NCBI GenBank assembly: GCA_019973155.2
Contig: BPQB01000041.1
Coordinates: 186,001-250,000 of the forward strand
Reading direction: 5' to 3'
From: Phanerochaete sordida
Lineage: Eukaryota; Basidiomycota; Agaricomycetes; Polyporales; Phanerochaetaceae
Length of the DNA: 64,000 nt
Every line of letters starts with the position of its first letter. Within the stretch, counting starts at the first letter, position 1. Shown here piece by piece: positions 1-10,849 of this stretch. A model generated the notes under the pieces. The model searched no databases. It was not told the DNA's origin and worked only from the letters and a program-made list of their open reading frames with translations. The translations under genes were made by a program, and so were the position numbers.

Positions 1-225
1 TTCAGCTGTCGAGACGACTCGGCGATCTTGATGCTCCGAATCCGATGGTACCTAAGAAGGGCCCTATCACGGTGAGCATCTAGGCACAGGCACTCCTGCA
101 CGTCTCGCTGAACAGTGGAATGGTGCCAGGCACTGCATACCCGACAGAAGTATTCAGTCGTTCTCCTGCAGGGATTTCGGTTCTGCTCAGACCGCGCCCA
201 GAGCACAGCACGAAAGCCAAGCTAA
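1..225 (+). CDS. Possible 3' end of a gene cut by the left edge
   Basis: An open frame from base 3 to 71 ends at a good donor (GTGAGC at 72). An acceptor at 128-129 restores the frame, which then runs to a TAA at 223-225. The 58-bp intron has a CTGAAC branch-like site and the size typical of this genome. The visible protein piece (about 54 residues) has no recognisable domain. It would converge with the gene that ends at 729. No homology is recognised, so this rests only on splice logic. Confidence 0.25.
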
Positions 226-728
226 ATTGGTGTTGATATAAATTCCAGGATAGGTGACAGGCACATTGAGAAGCGTACGTATGATAGTCCGACGTGCGAG
301 AGGCGGGACCTCTAGATGTCCGCGACGGGTCGCTAGCGCAGTCAATACTATCCATGCCAAGTCCAGTCTCATCAAAAAAGGGCATCGGCGACAGGCAGAT
401 GTGGTGGGCGAAAGGAGGGTAGGAACACAAGAGACGAATGGCAGACTAACTGAGAACAAGATTCTTGAGACGATTGCAGTGGATTAACGTGGAATTGCGT
501 GTGAACGGAGATGTTGAGAGGCTCGATAACGTATAAGATTGAGTATGGACAGCATAAAGGTATATCGACTGATGACTAATGCAACTGCAAGGAGAATTAC
601 GATGATTGCCAGACTGAAGAAACTGCGAGACGCACCTACTGATTTATCAACACGGACCAGCGACCACCGCCGGTCATTCCGAAATTGCGAGATTGATACC
701 CTATCGTACACCATCCTTCAATGTCTGC
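226..728. other. Intergenic, no gene seen
   Basis: Spacer between two apparent 3' ends. The short open frames on both strands show no motif or credible splice structure. It is probably 3' untranslated sequence of both neighbours. Confidence 0.4.
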
Positions 729-2405
729 TTATTCTTCGTCAGGGATTTCTGCAGTAACGTCGGCGGGCGTGCTCAGCTTGAGCGGAGGGGGCATGTCGGC
801 CTCGAGCAAGTTGACGAGGTCCACGAGGTTGTCGCCGCTCTTCGCGGCAGGCGATGGCGACTCGGGGATAGCTTGCACGTCTTCTTCGGAATCAGATGCA
901 GCAGGGACATCCGCAGGAGCATCGGGGGTCTCTGCGTGATCGTGTTCAGCCGCTTCTTGGTGTACGGGCGCTTCCACATGCATCTCCTCCGACGCAACCT
1001 CTTCATGGGCGTGTACCTCGGGCTCAGCCTCTGCTGACGTTGCCTCATGGTGTTCTTCAGGCTCGTGTGCGACGGGAGCGTCTTCAGCGTGAACTTCGTC
1101 GGCAAGCGGCTCCTCGACGTGAGGGTCGCTGTGAGCCGGTTCTGGGCTCGCAGCTGGGATCGGAGTCTTTGCGCCTGCCTGCGCCTTGGCTGGTGCTGCC
1201 GAGCCTCGGGGCTTCGCAGCAGTCGCAGTGCCTCGCATCGAAGCGGTACCCCGAGTTGGAGCTGCGCCTCGCTTGCTCGGTGTCTTGGGCGGTGCAGGGG
1301 CTGCGGGGCCGGTCGACCGCGCCTTTGACAGGCTCGCGGCTGTAGGCTTGCTCAGCCTCTCCGCAACATCGGTCGAAAGAGCCTGCTTCTTGATCGAGGG
1401 GGGCGCGGCATCTTGTGCACTGCGCGCTTTAGCGAGAGAGGCAGCGGTGGGCGCGAAGAGACCGGTTGCAGGAGTCTTGACTGGCGTCCTCGCCGCTGGC
1501 GTCTTCGGACGTGCACTTGAGGCGGGAGTCTTGGACCGAGTACCCAAGGGTGTCTTGGAGCGGGCCGGTGCGGTGGGAGGAGGAGGGCGGACGGACGCGC
1601 TTGAAGATGGCCTCGACGGCGTTGACTTGATGTTCCGCACGTTCGGTGGCCCTCGCATCGACGAAGACGTAGGCACAGGTGAAGGGTGCACAGGCAGCCC
1701 GTTATACGATGTCGGTGGTGACTTCGCCGGAGTACGCGCTGTCTTCGCCGTCGTAGCGGTTGCCGCGATTGGACGAGTCGCCGTAGGCTTAGCCTTAGTA
1801 GGCGTGGCAGTAAGACGAGCGGTTGAGCCGGTACTCGACTGCCGCACTGGCACGGGCTTCTTGATGTCCACTGGCGCAGGAGCCTCCACGGGGGCAGGCT
1901 CGGCGGGAATAGGTTCGACAGACGCGACGGGAACAGGCTCGACAGACGCGACAGCAGCAGGGTCCGGGTCGGCCTGTGGCTCGAGAGGTGGCGATGTCGG
2001 GGCCTCCGCAGGCACGGGAGCGTCCGCCGCATCAGCAGATGCGCCATCGATTGCCGAAGTGGACTCGTGGAGATCTGCTACTGCTGGCTTAGGTGACGCG
2101 TCAGGCGTTGGCAGAGCGGGTCGCGATGAAGGCTCTTCCAGCTTGGCAGCCTGTGCAGGAGGCGGTGAGAAGGCCTGCGACTCCCTCTCCTTATCCTTCT
2201 CCTTGTCCGTCTTCACTGGAGGCCAAACCCGTCTCTCCTTTTCCTTCACCTCTTCCTTTGCAACATCTCCAGCGAGCTGGGACACAGGAGTGGACACACG
2301 TGGAGGTACTGAGGTTAGAGATTGTCGCTTTGTCTGTTGTTCGAAACGACCGATGAGGTTGGCGACGCTCTGGCGCGGTCTCTCAACCGGCAACGGCCTG
2401 TGCAA
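729..2405 (-). CDS. Pro/Ala/Ser-rich low-complexity protein, unknown function
   Basis: A single uninterrupted frame of 558 codons starts at 2405. The N-terminus carries a short ordered-looking segment (SVANLIGRFEQQTKRQS), followed by a charged KEK/KDKE stretch. A long region very rich in Pro, Ala, Thr and Lys has basic SKTP/AKTP-like repeats and two related blocks, APTAASLAKARS and KPTAASLSKARS. The C-terminal third is acidic and rich in His and Glu. No enzyme domain or membrane segment is visible. The profile suggests a disordered scaffold or cytoskeleton/nucleus-associated protein, but that is inference. The long plus-strand frames opposite it are shadows of its composition. A non-coding 5' intron upstream cannot be excluded. 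Confidence 0.7.
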   Translation of the reverse strand: MHRPLPVERPRQSVANLIGRFEQQTKRQSLTSVPPRVSTPVSQLAGDVAKEEVKEKERRVWPPVKTDKEKDKERESQAFSPPPAQAAKLEEPSSRPALPTPDASPKPAVADLHESTSAIDGASADAADAPVPAEAPTSPPLEPQADPDPAAVASVEPVPVASVEPIPAEPAPVEAPAPVDIKKPVPVRQSSTGSTARLTATPTKAKPTATRPIAATATTAKTARTPAKSPPTSYNGLPVHPSPVPTSSSMRGPPNVRNIKSTPSRPSSSASVRPPPPTAPARSKTPLGTRSKTPASSARPKTPAARTPVKTPATGLFAPTAASLAKARSAQDAAPPSIKKQALSTDVAERLSKPTAASLSKARSTGPAAPAPPKTPSKRGAAPTRGTASMRGTATAAKPRGSAAPAKAQAGAKTPIPAASPEPAHSDPHVEEPLADEVHAEDAPVAHEPEEHHEATSAEAEPEVHAHEEVASEEMHVEAPVHQEAAEHDHAETPDAPADVPAASDSEEDVQAIPESPSPAAKSGDNLVDLVNLLEADMPPPLKLSTPADVTAEIPDEE

Positions 2406-3955
2406 CTGAGTTGGACGTGTGCGATAAACCGAAGGAGAGAGGCACGTACATGCTTTCTAACGCTTGGAGTAAAGAGACGTGATGATCCTAGGAAACAACT
2501 CTCGCCGGCGAGAGGGAGATGGTGGGGCTAAAGCAAGTTGGTGAAGCGTTGCGAGTTGCGATGGCAAGCTGAAGCGTCATGACGGATATGGACATCGACA
2601 CGTCTAGATTTGATCCCGCTAGTAATTTGTTACTCCATCACAGTCTGATCACAACATTCGTTGATCGAGTAACACACGGATCTATATCCTCATAACCGCG
2701 GTAACACTCCGTCTCTTACCAGCCTTCCCAGACTGGCTGGCGCCTCGCTACTTGCTTCGCGTCGACCACCTGCTGTACAGGCGTGACTGAATGGTCTACG
2801 TCCAAGCATGAAATAACCAGCACGCTCCGAACACCATTTGTGTTCTTCTCTATCTGCTCCCCCGCGCTTCGATATTCCTTGGCGAGTAATCTTGTGATCT
2901 GCATGTGCCCCAAGGCCAAGTACCATCTTCCGAGGCCTCTCAATCCCTGGCCTGAGAGTCATCTACGCTCAATGGCAGCATCTACGGAAGCCTCCTGTGC
3001 TCTGCTAGACATGAGGTTGCGATGTCAGAGTCAGGAATTTCATTGACCAACGTAAGGTACCGGGTGAGTACGACGCACTTCGATCTGTGCTTCCTTTCCT
3101 TCTGACATGACTTCCGGGCTCAATAGGTTTCGGCGATGCCCATGTAAGATGTGCATCTCGGTATATTTTTTGTGGCCCTGCGCAGCTGTGTTGTCCGCAT
3201 GTCTGCTGCATCTGCTTCACGCCCGCCGCGCGTCTTAGGGACTCCATTCGTAAGTATTTGTTCCCCGTCTCCACTCGTGCAGCCATACGCACTATCATCT
3301 TGTCTTCCCCGCGTAATCAGAGAATCTGCTAGTGATTTATGAAGCTGAAGGTCAATCTCGTCCGCGACATCTGCTTGCGCCGCCGTCGCAATGCGTCACA
3401 TGCACGTGCGCTTTGTCACAGAGCGCCTGGCCGTCGTTCGTGTTTTGCTTGTTGTTCTCGAGGAGGCGCAAGGGCAACCGTATCGGCCGGCAGTAACGAC
3501 GTATCGTGACGCCGAAGGCCATGATGCTTGTAGGCTTGTAAGTCAACCGCCCACAGTATTCAGTGCCCCCAGCAACCTATAGAAAGGTCTCACAAGACGA
3601 CTGGCAGGGCCATGTGCGGTCCACCACGTTCCCTCTTGTATGGTCAACATGCACATGCAACGTTGCTAACGACAGCGACTACGCACTGCCTTTGACAAGG
3701 TAGTCAAGTTGCAAGTGCTGGACAGAGGAAGCTCACCCTTCGAACTGCACTCCAGCTGAAGGGCTGGAACGTTGTAACGAATTGCCTAGCTGTGCAGCGG
3801 TCATCCTTGGACGACAGGTATTTATGCTGAAGCTTTAGCAACGTCGGTTTTTGCAACGATTCATTGAACTCCTCTGCCCAGTACGCTTTCCCTCTGGCTA
3901 TTTCTACGCTGTCACACTGACAGGGATAGCAAAACCGTAAACGCCAGAATCCAAG
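2406..3955. other. Intergenic, about 1.5 kb, no gene seen
   Basis: This lies between divergent gene starts (2405 minus, 3956 plus), so it should contain both promoters. Frames here are short, unsupported by splice patterns, and match no family I recognise. Confidence 0.4.
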
Positions 3956-5887
3956 ATGTCAAGACGCCATCCCACTCCGTCGTATCATCCTGGTGGCTAT
4001 GTCGGACGTGGTTCTGCGCCCCAGCATGCCATCTATCAAGCTCCTGCGGCGGCAACTCATGCCCCCCACGGATACACAGCTCCATATCATCATGCCACTC
4101 AAGCCCGTCGGCGCAGAGCACCTCAACTTCCTGTCGAGCTGTGGATGAACGTCATCACTTTCCTTGCTCGTCGCGAGCTGATTACAGCCTTGCTCGTTTG
4201 TCGCATGTTCAGGGAACCCGCTTGGAAGGCTCTTCTTCAAACGATCTTCGTACATTTGGACGACGAAAGCGCTGCGAAGGGCAACCTCCTACTATATCGC
4301 ATCGCAACCAATCCGATGTGGGCGAAGTATGTCAAACATATGGTAGTTTTTATGAACGACCATAGGGACCCTAATCGTTTGTAATCTCATACTTCGTCAT
4401 GCAGCGAAGGCTGACTCAATCACAGTCGCTGCCAATCTCATCTGTGCCCTGAGAAACCTCTCGCATCTGTCAAGCTTCAAGCTCGTCGTAATACGCTACG
4501 TAGACGAGTTTCCTGAAAGTCACGCCAACATCAAGCTGGTAGCGAATACGGTCTTGCAACACTGCCTTTACCTTGAAGAGCTGATGGTGCCACACACGTA
4601 CGGCTTTAACTCAGGCTGATATTCTGTTGACGTCCGTGCCAATGCCGTCTATCACAGGATGTTCTGTCATGCTATCGCGGCTATGACAAGGCTTACGCGC
4701 CTTCGCAAGCTAACTAGCTGCGGCAGCCTTGGTCCTGACATGCAGGTAACAGACACGCATGCGCGCCACTTTGTTCAAGTTGGCCATAAACTCTTCCGGC
4801 AATCGAATGGGTACCAATGCCGGAGCCTCACGACGCTACGGCTCGACTTCAATGTCATCGAGGCAGTACCTAAACAGGTATTTGCGCAGCTCACGGAACT
4901 GGACATCTACAACCTCGACGGCGGCCCGAACAGGGAGATATTCGACGACTACTTGCAGAGTGCGCGGCGGCTGCGGTCGCTCACGTTACAGAGGTGGCAG
5001 TCGCCAAGCTTTACCGAGACACGGGGTTTTCAGATCAAGCCCGGTGAAGTTCTAGCCCCGAACGCGCCGGACGAAGTCGACCGCGTCCTGGCGGAGGACG
5101 CCGAAGGGGAGCACGGCGACCTCACTACCATGGCGGACTCTGCAGGCCGCACGGACGACCCGCTCCAGCGGCTGACGTCCTTCCGCTACATCGCATACCG
5201 CGGCGTGATGTCTCCGCGTGTGTGCAGGGGCGTGTTGCACTTCCTCGAGAAACGCACCGGCCTGCGCAGGGTCGACATCAAGGCGGTCTTCTGCAACAAG
5301 CACTACGCGGAGCAGGCGCTGCGCGTCCTCGGGAGGTTTCGCCACCTGGAGGTTCTCGGCATCGAGTTCCGCGACGCGCGCAACGGGCTGAGCTCTGGGC
5401 TCGAGCTGCTGCGGTACATCCCGAGGACCGTGACGCACCTCAAGTACAACGTCATTGGCTGGCGGCTGGACGAGACACCTTCGACGCCGGACACGGTGGT
5501 GAAGCGTGCTGTGAGTTTCTACAGTCATCGCCGTGCCTGGGCTGCTAGCTGATGCGGCCACAGCTGGACAAGTGCCCCCAGCTGCAGTTCTTGTATGTCT
5601 ACGACGGCATCCGATTCCTAAATGGAGACTACTTCAGACGCGAGGATGGCAAGCCGCAGCTATCCACCCCCGTGCGCCACTTCGACTTCAAGCAGCTGCG
5701 CTTCCTCGCCATCGAGTACAACTGGATGGACATCGTGCATAACAGCAGAGGTGGAGCAGACGTCGCGCGTTGGTCGGAGCGCGAGGCCTTGTACGGCGGA
5801 CTGGAGGGCTGGGAGCGGCTCGGCGCGGACGGCGAATGGCTTGCGAGGTACAATGCGGATATAATGTGTCTAAGTACGTACGCGTGA
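3956..5887 (+). CDS. F-box protein, four exons
   Basis: F-box proteins are substrate receptors of SCF ubiquitin ligases; the F-box binds Skp1. The model joins 3956-4376, 4426-4597, 4658-5510 and 5564-5887 to give 589 residues in frame. The first 45 residues are a Pro/His/Tyr-rich tail. The F-box follows at about residues 46-90 (LPVELWMNVITFLARREL, then CRMFREPAWKALLQ). The rest has leucine-rich spacing of the LxxLxL type, consistent with an LRR-like substrate region. Intron 1 (49 bp) has a CTGAC branch just before its CAG; intron 2 is 60 bp and intron 3 is 53 bp. The candidate intron inside exon 3 at 4747 was not used because the frame reads through it sensibly. It is unrelated in detail to the three F-box paralogs later in the window. 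Confidence 0.8.
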
Positions 5888-6631
5888 AGCGGAAATTTGG
5901 ACCTGGTCGGGCGTAGGGTCACAGTGGCTGCAGTATTATATAAAGTCGCGTCGTGTACTATAGGCTATAGCCAACACAGAAGGCACCGGGCAATAGGAGA
6001 TCCTGTCAACACGAACTGATACTTACTAGTTACACAGTTGATGAGCTGTCGTTGCAGCTGCGTGAGTTAGGATTGATTGGATGCACAGACGAGCTAACGG
6101 GCATTCCACGAGTGCCACATATGTGGCGCGATCGGACCAGATGGATCGCTGCGATTTGCATGCATCGAATGCTGCGAGCATCACATGAGCTTTGGTCCGA
6201 CCTTGTATCGGTGACTCGAATGAGGCGGTTGCTGTCGCAAAGAGAACCTGACATCGAAAGGCCGTGGCCCCAAACCCATCGCAATCTCAGCCAGCCTGTG
6301 CGAACGTGTGGCGTAAGGATTGGTCAGGTTTATGGAGAACTGCCGAATCAACAAAGATTGTGGGCCACAGGTTGTTCTTTGTATCTTCTCTGCCTGAGAT
6401 CAGTGGCCCACATGGCAACACAAAGGCTTTTTGAAGAAAGCTTTGTTGTGCCAATGTATCCGCAACACGCTGAGTGCGCGAGACCCCTTGATGGCTGCAG
6501 ACAGGTCAAAGCTGCATGCGTATACATATAATGAGCTTTGCATCTGCGCACACTCCAACTCACAAGCTCTCTCCGGGACCGTCGCTCCATCACCAGTACA
6601 CCCTCCGCACCGCGACTCACCCACGATAACC
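5888..6631. other. Intergenic, no gene seen
   Basis: Spacer between two plus-strand genes. An AT-rich stretch near 6518-6532 (TATACATATAATG) lies about 100 bases before the next start and may be its core promoter. No other element is recognised. Confidence 0.35.
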
Positions 6632-7039
6632 ATGGCGTCCGAGTCCGAGTCCGAGTCCAACCTCTCCTGGACAACCATCAGCAAAGCAAAATTCGCTATA
6701 ATGAACATGCCGGATCACCTGCCAAACAAGAAGGAGCTAGCGGATTACTCTGGCTGCACCCTCGGTTCGTCGCAAGGCTACAAGGCGAAAGTCGCGTTCT
6801 ACCGAGCAGCTCGGCCTGTCGAGGAGCTTGTGAAGAACAGTGAGATCCCGGGGCTGGTCCTGCAAGCAGACAAGTTCCCCAGCAAAGATGATGTCAAGAC
6901 ACTGCTCACCAAGTCGTCACTCACTGCCTCAGCCGCGGAGACCCTGTACGAATACGCTAGAAGGTCTCTGGGTGTGTCTCAGGGCTTGGGGACCCACGCT
7001 GTGGGGCTGGTGAGCGAACAAGGATCATCCACGCCATAG
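6632..7039 (+). CDS. Small hypothetical protein, 135 residues
   Basis: The start at 6632 has a favourable context (ACCATGG). The frame opens with a Ser-Glu repeat (MASESESESN) encoded by a perfect GAGTCC hexamer repeat. It continues with a mixed hydrophilic sequence (for example DHLPNKKELADYSG and DDVKTLLTKSS) of helical character. There is no signal peptide, membrane segment or known domain. An in-frame extension upstream exists but has untranslated-like composition. It converges with the minus-strand gene ending at 7406. I do not recognise the family. Confidence 0.55.
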   Translation: MASESESESNLSWTTISKAKFAIMNMPDHLPNKKELADYSGCTLGSSQGYKAKVAFYRAARPVEELVKNSEIPGLVLQADKFPSKDDVKTLLTKSSLTASAAETLYEYARRSLGVSQGLGTHAVGLVSEQGSSTP

Positions 7040-7405
7040 AGTTCGGGGTTACACCAAGAATGTGTAGGGGGAGAGTCGAGATGTAGCAGCAAGACAGTCA
7101 AATAGAGCCGCTGTGTTCCATTCGCGTTGGGCATCCTATCAGTCCAGGAACCTATTGTTATCCCCAGCCAGGTGGTCAAAGGCCTGCCGTGATACCCTGA
7201 GTCGACTCTGCTGGACTATCGCAAATGCTGGCGATCTATAACATCTTTGTACCTCACTGGGTGCTTGGGCCACTACGTCTGGAACAGGTGGGTCGAGGGC
7301 TCAGGGGGAACTTCCTTCGAGGACATACATAGACCTATGGGCACCACAACGCTACAAGAATCGTCCATTTGAAGCAATATAGTCTGTGTGCTCCTGTGTC
7401 CATGG

Positions 7406-8588
7406 TCATGCACCGTTACGGATGGAGGTGGCCAACCCCAGCGCGCACTCGCAGATAGCCTGGGCGCGGCGCACGACAGTCTGGGCATGCGGCACGCCGG
7501 GGTCGAGGCTGTCGCGGCTGACCTTGACGAGGCCGGGGAAGACGGTCGCGCCGAGGCGGTCCTGCTCGCCGCGCTCGGCCTTGATGCAGCGCTTGACGAG
7601 CTCGATCTGGCCCGGGTGCAGCACGCTCCCGAGCTCGGGCACGAACGCGCGGTAGAACGCGTCCGCGTCCGCCGCGGAGCTCGACGGCGCGCCGTGCAGC
7701 ATGCGCGAGAACTGCAGCGCGGCCTGCAGGATGCCCAGCGCGTCGCCCGCGAGCGCGGCAGGCTCCTTGCCGTCCTTGTCGTCCGGGAAGAGCAGCGAGC
7801 TCAGCGCGGGCATCGACTCGAGCAGGAAGAACTGCGACATCGCGGGCGAGCACGTCTCGACGGCCGCGCTGAACGTCTGTCGTCGCCATACGGCTGCGAC
7901 AGTCGGGTCGCCTGGAGTTTGGTCAGCGCCGGCTTCACTTGACGTCGTGCGTTGCTAGACGTACGGGTGAAGATATGATCGTGGATGCGCGCGAGCTGGA
8001 TGTTCGCCTCCGGTGAGTCCGTCACGACGAGGCAGTTGATGGTGCCATCGGTGATCGTCTTCGCCATAGCGTGCCGGAGAAGGTGCATCACATGCATCGC
8101 GCTGACCTCTGCGGGGAATGGCGACGGCTCGGGTGGGTCGCCGTCAAAAAGGTCACTTAGAGCTGCTTCACGAAGGTCTCCGAGGTCGACTGGGGCCTTG
8201 TCGATGACATCTGCGGCCCAGCGGTTGATTGCCCTCTCGAGCTGGGATGCGGCATTCTGTGACGGAGTTGGCTACCTGCTGCACAGCGAGGATGGGAAGC
8301 GATGCGCACCTTGATAGAGAAATCGTCGACCGAGTCGCCCTTGCGCTTGTTCTGCTCGCCCGTGCCCTCCAACAGCGCGATCCTGGCTCGAAGGAGCGCG
8401 ACCTGCTTCTCCTGCTCCTGCAGCTGCAACCGCTGGCCCTCGACCTTTTCGTGCGCAATCCTCTAGAAACGGGATGGGTGAGACTAGTGCGAGGACATGG
8501 CAACCTGGGAGCATACGAAGTTCGTCAGCGCATAGCGGTATTGCTCTCCGGGGACCACGTCGAATTGCTGCGGTGAGGCCTGCGCCAT
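7406..8588 (-). CDS. Coiled-coil protein of unknown function, four exons
   Basis: Exons on the minus strand are 8588-8517, 8462-8310, 8256-7965 and 7911-7406 (340 residues). The three introns are 53-54 bp and all junctions keep frame. Residues about 25-75 form a heptad-like helix (QLQEQEKQVALLRARIALL) followed by a basic linker (EQNKRKGDSVDD). The middle part, with RAINRWAADVIDKAP and EVSAMHVMHLLRHAMAK, and the C-terminal part, with FVPELGSVLHPGQIELV, are mostly helical and look well folded. No catalytic motif is seen. An oligomeric scaffold or regulator is possible, but no family name can be given. The start is the first ATG of the only frame that splices correctly. Confidence 0.75.
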
Positions 8589-9037
8589 GGCGGCTGGTGG
8601 GGATGTTCGGGGGTTGTGAAGGGGAGCATCCCCGTCGTTCGCTTGTATTTAGATGGCCATCATGCATCAGCCTCGTTGTTAGCGTTCAGTCGAGAATCTC
8701 AGGGCACGACGGGAAAGGCACAGGTGACGGCGCACAGCCAAGGTGTTTGGCGCCAGCCGTCGATCCGTGCAATGCGGCGCATGCTGGGACGCCCTCGGGG
8801 AAGCTGGTATGGACCTCTGGCGGGATGTCACAGACAGCTTGTTCAAGCTCCTTTTCAATGTCATATCATGACTCAGGTGCATGGAGGGGCCTAAATACTG
8901 TACCATAGCGGAGGCTTTGCTGCCACAACTCGGAACTTGTCCACTGTAACGCGGCCCAGCGGATGGGAGATGGGTTCGCTGAAATACTAGATCGTGCAAT
9001 ACCAAGACTAGGCGATGATAATATACAATATGTTCCT
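8589..9037. other. Intergenic, no gene seen
   Basis: Promoter region of the coiled-coil gene plus the 3' flank of the carrier gene. Open frames here overlap only untranslated sequence. Confidence 0.4.
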
Positions 9038-10429
9038 CTAAATCCTTTGCCGGAGCTTCTGCAACATGAAGATAATCTGGAGTGCCCAGCGTTCGAACTG
9101 GTCCTTGGACAAGAATAAGAGAGACTGTGCGAGGACGGCCTTGAGCAGCTGAGCACCGAGGCCCTGTAGCAACATTAATCAGCAATAGCTCTTGGCAGAG
9201 AAGAACGAGAGACGTACCTGATACAAGCCCAGGAATCCATTCTCGGCATATACTCTGTGGAGAATTTGCCACGAAGAGGCGTGCTTCATATGTTTGTGGT
9301 GGAATTCGTTGGGTTTCGGCTTCTCCTCGCCCTCCTCCTCAGCCTCTTCCGCGTCCGCTGCGCGTGCTTGAATCTTTATCTTGACCATAATCTGTGGGTA
9401 TGTGATCTACCACAAAGTCAGCTCATGCAGATACAAAGCGCTGCAGAAGCACGTACAATCGTCGCGAGGATTTTGCTGAGCGAGCCAGCGTAGAATGTCA
9501 TGAGCGGTGCCAGCTTGCCGTTCTTGGCGAGGTCGGTGCGCCCCGACTTCTCGGCAGCGATGAGCACGGTGCTCTTCACACGCTCAAAGACACCGTAGGT
9601 GATGGCCGGGTTGACCGTGAGGGTCATGCTGGGCCCGAGCCCGAGCCAGAAGCCCGTCAGGCCCTCTTCGTTGTAGATCTCCTTCGCGATGCCCCAGAAC
9701 GAGTCGTCCCGGGGGCGCACGTCCGCGGACTCCGCCGGCGGTACCGCCTTCTCGGCGTCGCCGTTCGCAGCGCGCGCCGTGCGTGGGCGCACGTGCCGCG
9801 GGTTCCCCTCCTCGTCCTGGGACCCGCCGATCTGCTGCCGGGTTGCGATAGTCGACACCGGGAGCGTAAAGATCTGGGCAAGGGCACCGGCGGCTGCTCC
9901 GAGTAACAGCTCTGCGGCTGTGGACAGGGGTGGTGCTTTCGAGCCTTTCGGTAACCGCGAGCTTAGTCGCTTGATGTAGGATGTCCGGACGAGGGAGTAG
10001 AAGAAGAAATAGGCATATTCTGTGCACAATGTGAGTATCAGTTCGCAGGTACAGGTAGCGCACGTACGCATCGAGAAGGTATTCAGCATCGTAGCGACGA
10101 ATCCCTTGTAGTATCCAACAATGCCCTCCTCCTCGTAGATTTCCTTCATCATCTGGAGAAGGGATGGCACATGACCACCCTTCTTATGGTATGCTTGTAG
10201 TCGCGTCTTCGCACTGGAAAAGAGGTAAGTATCGAGTGAGGCGCGTGCAGCGTTTGAAGCGTACGAACACGTCCAGCGGGTACACTATGCTGTTGCGCTA
10301 TCAACATTCGCTTTACGGCCACGTCCACGCAAAGACATACGCATTGCTGAAGCATGCGCCCAAGGCACCTGCGAGAGCATTCCCCAGCGGTGTCAGCTGT
10401 TGTGGCTTCGTTACTTTCGTGCCGGACAT
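9038..10429 (-). CDS. Peroxisomal carrier of the mitochondrial carrier family (PMP47/SLC25A17 type)
   Basis: This family imports ATP, CoA or related nucleotides across the peroxisomal membrane in exchange for AMP-type molecules. Exons are 10429-10341, 10289-10269, 10213-10068, 10019-9457, 9391-9218 and 9163-9038 (372 residues). Three carrier repeats are visible. Repeat 1 starts LTPLGNALAGALGACFSNA with the signature IVYPLDVAKTRLQAY spliced from three exons. Repeat 2 has LLGAAAGALAQIFTLPVSTIATRQQ. Repeat 3 has FYAGSLSKILATIIMVKIKIQAR. The segment FSMQYAYFFFYSLVRTSYIK is characteristic of the PMP47 branch. The GIVGYYKGF and GLTGFWLGLGPS matrix-loop motifs are present. Exon 2 is only 21 nt and carries the signature motif. 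A charged insert after IKIQAR (EEAEEEGEEKPKP) is extra. It shares an upstream region with the divergent methyltransferase gene. Confidence 0.9.
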
Positions 10430-10849
10430 GGTGATGTTCGCGGTGGTGGTGGTATCGGTGAGAGGGGTCCCACGGTCGGAGTGCGTTCGTCGTAGGGTGG
10501 TTTCAGGTGCAAATGGCCGGCTTGCGGGTCGTGCAGGGAGCAAGGGGAGTTTTGGAGGATGGTAGGCGCGACAGAGAGTCGCGCGCCATGACTTTAAAGC
10601 CGGAGAGGAGAGGGACGGTAAACCAGCGGAGGTCAGCGTTACGGAAACGGAAATTGTGCCGGCCGAAATCACAGGCCCCCGTTCCCCACGGCCGACGCGC
10701 GCTTCTTTATCCCCATCCCCAGCCCCGCCCCCGCGCCCAAAAAGGCAAAGGCTTGCGATCCTAACATGCACAAACAACCCGCCATCACCCTCGCTTTTCC
10801 GTCTCTCCGCGACCGCCTCCAGCATCCTGCCCCGTCTCGCCAGCCCGGC
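10430..10849. promoter_or_regulatory. Shared upstream region of two divergent genes
   Basis: About 420 bp separate the carrier start (10429, minus) from the methyltransferase start (10850, plus). The sequence is GC-rich with pyrimidine-rich tracts on the methyltransferase side, typical of fungal 5' untranslated sequence. No unambiguous TATA box or operator is visible. A bidirectional promoter is inferred from arrangement alone. Confidence 0.45.

Noticed and set aside
1186..2409. 407-codon plus-strand open frame
   Set aside because: It is the antisense of the low-complexity gene at 729-2405; its Gly/Ala/Val-rich content follows from the opposite strand's Pro/Ala/Thr codons.
4747..4780. Candidate short intron after DMQ in F-box exon 3
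   Set aside because: At 34 bp it is below the size range here, and the open frame continues sensibly across it.
5052..5561. 169-codon minus-strand frame opposite the F-box gene
   Set aside because: Shadow of exon 3 of the F-box gene, which has a consistent spliced model on the plus strand.
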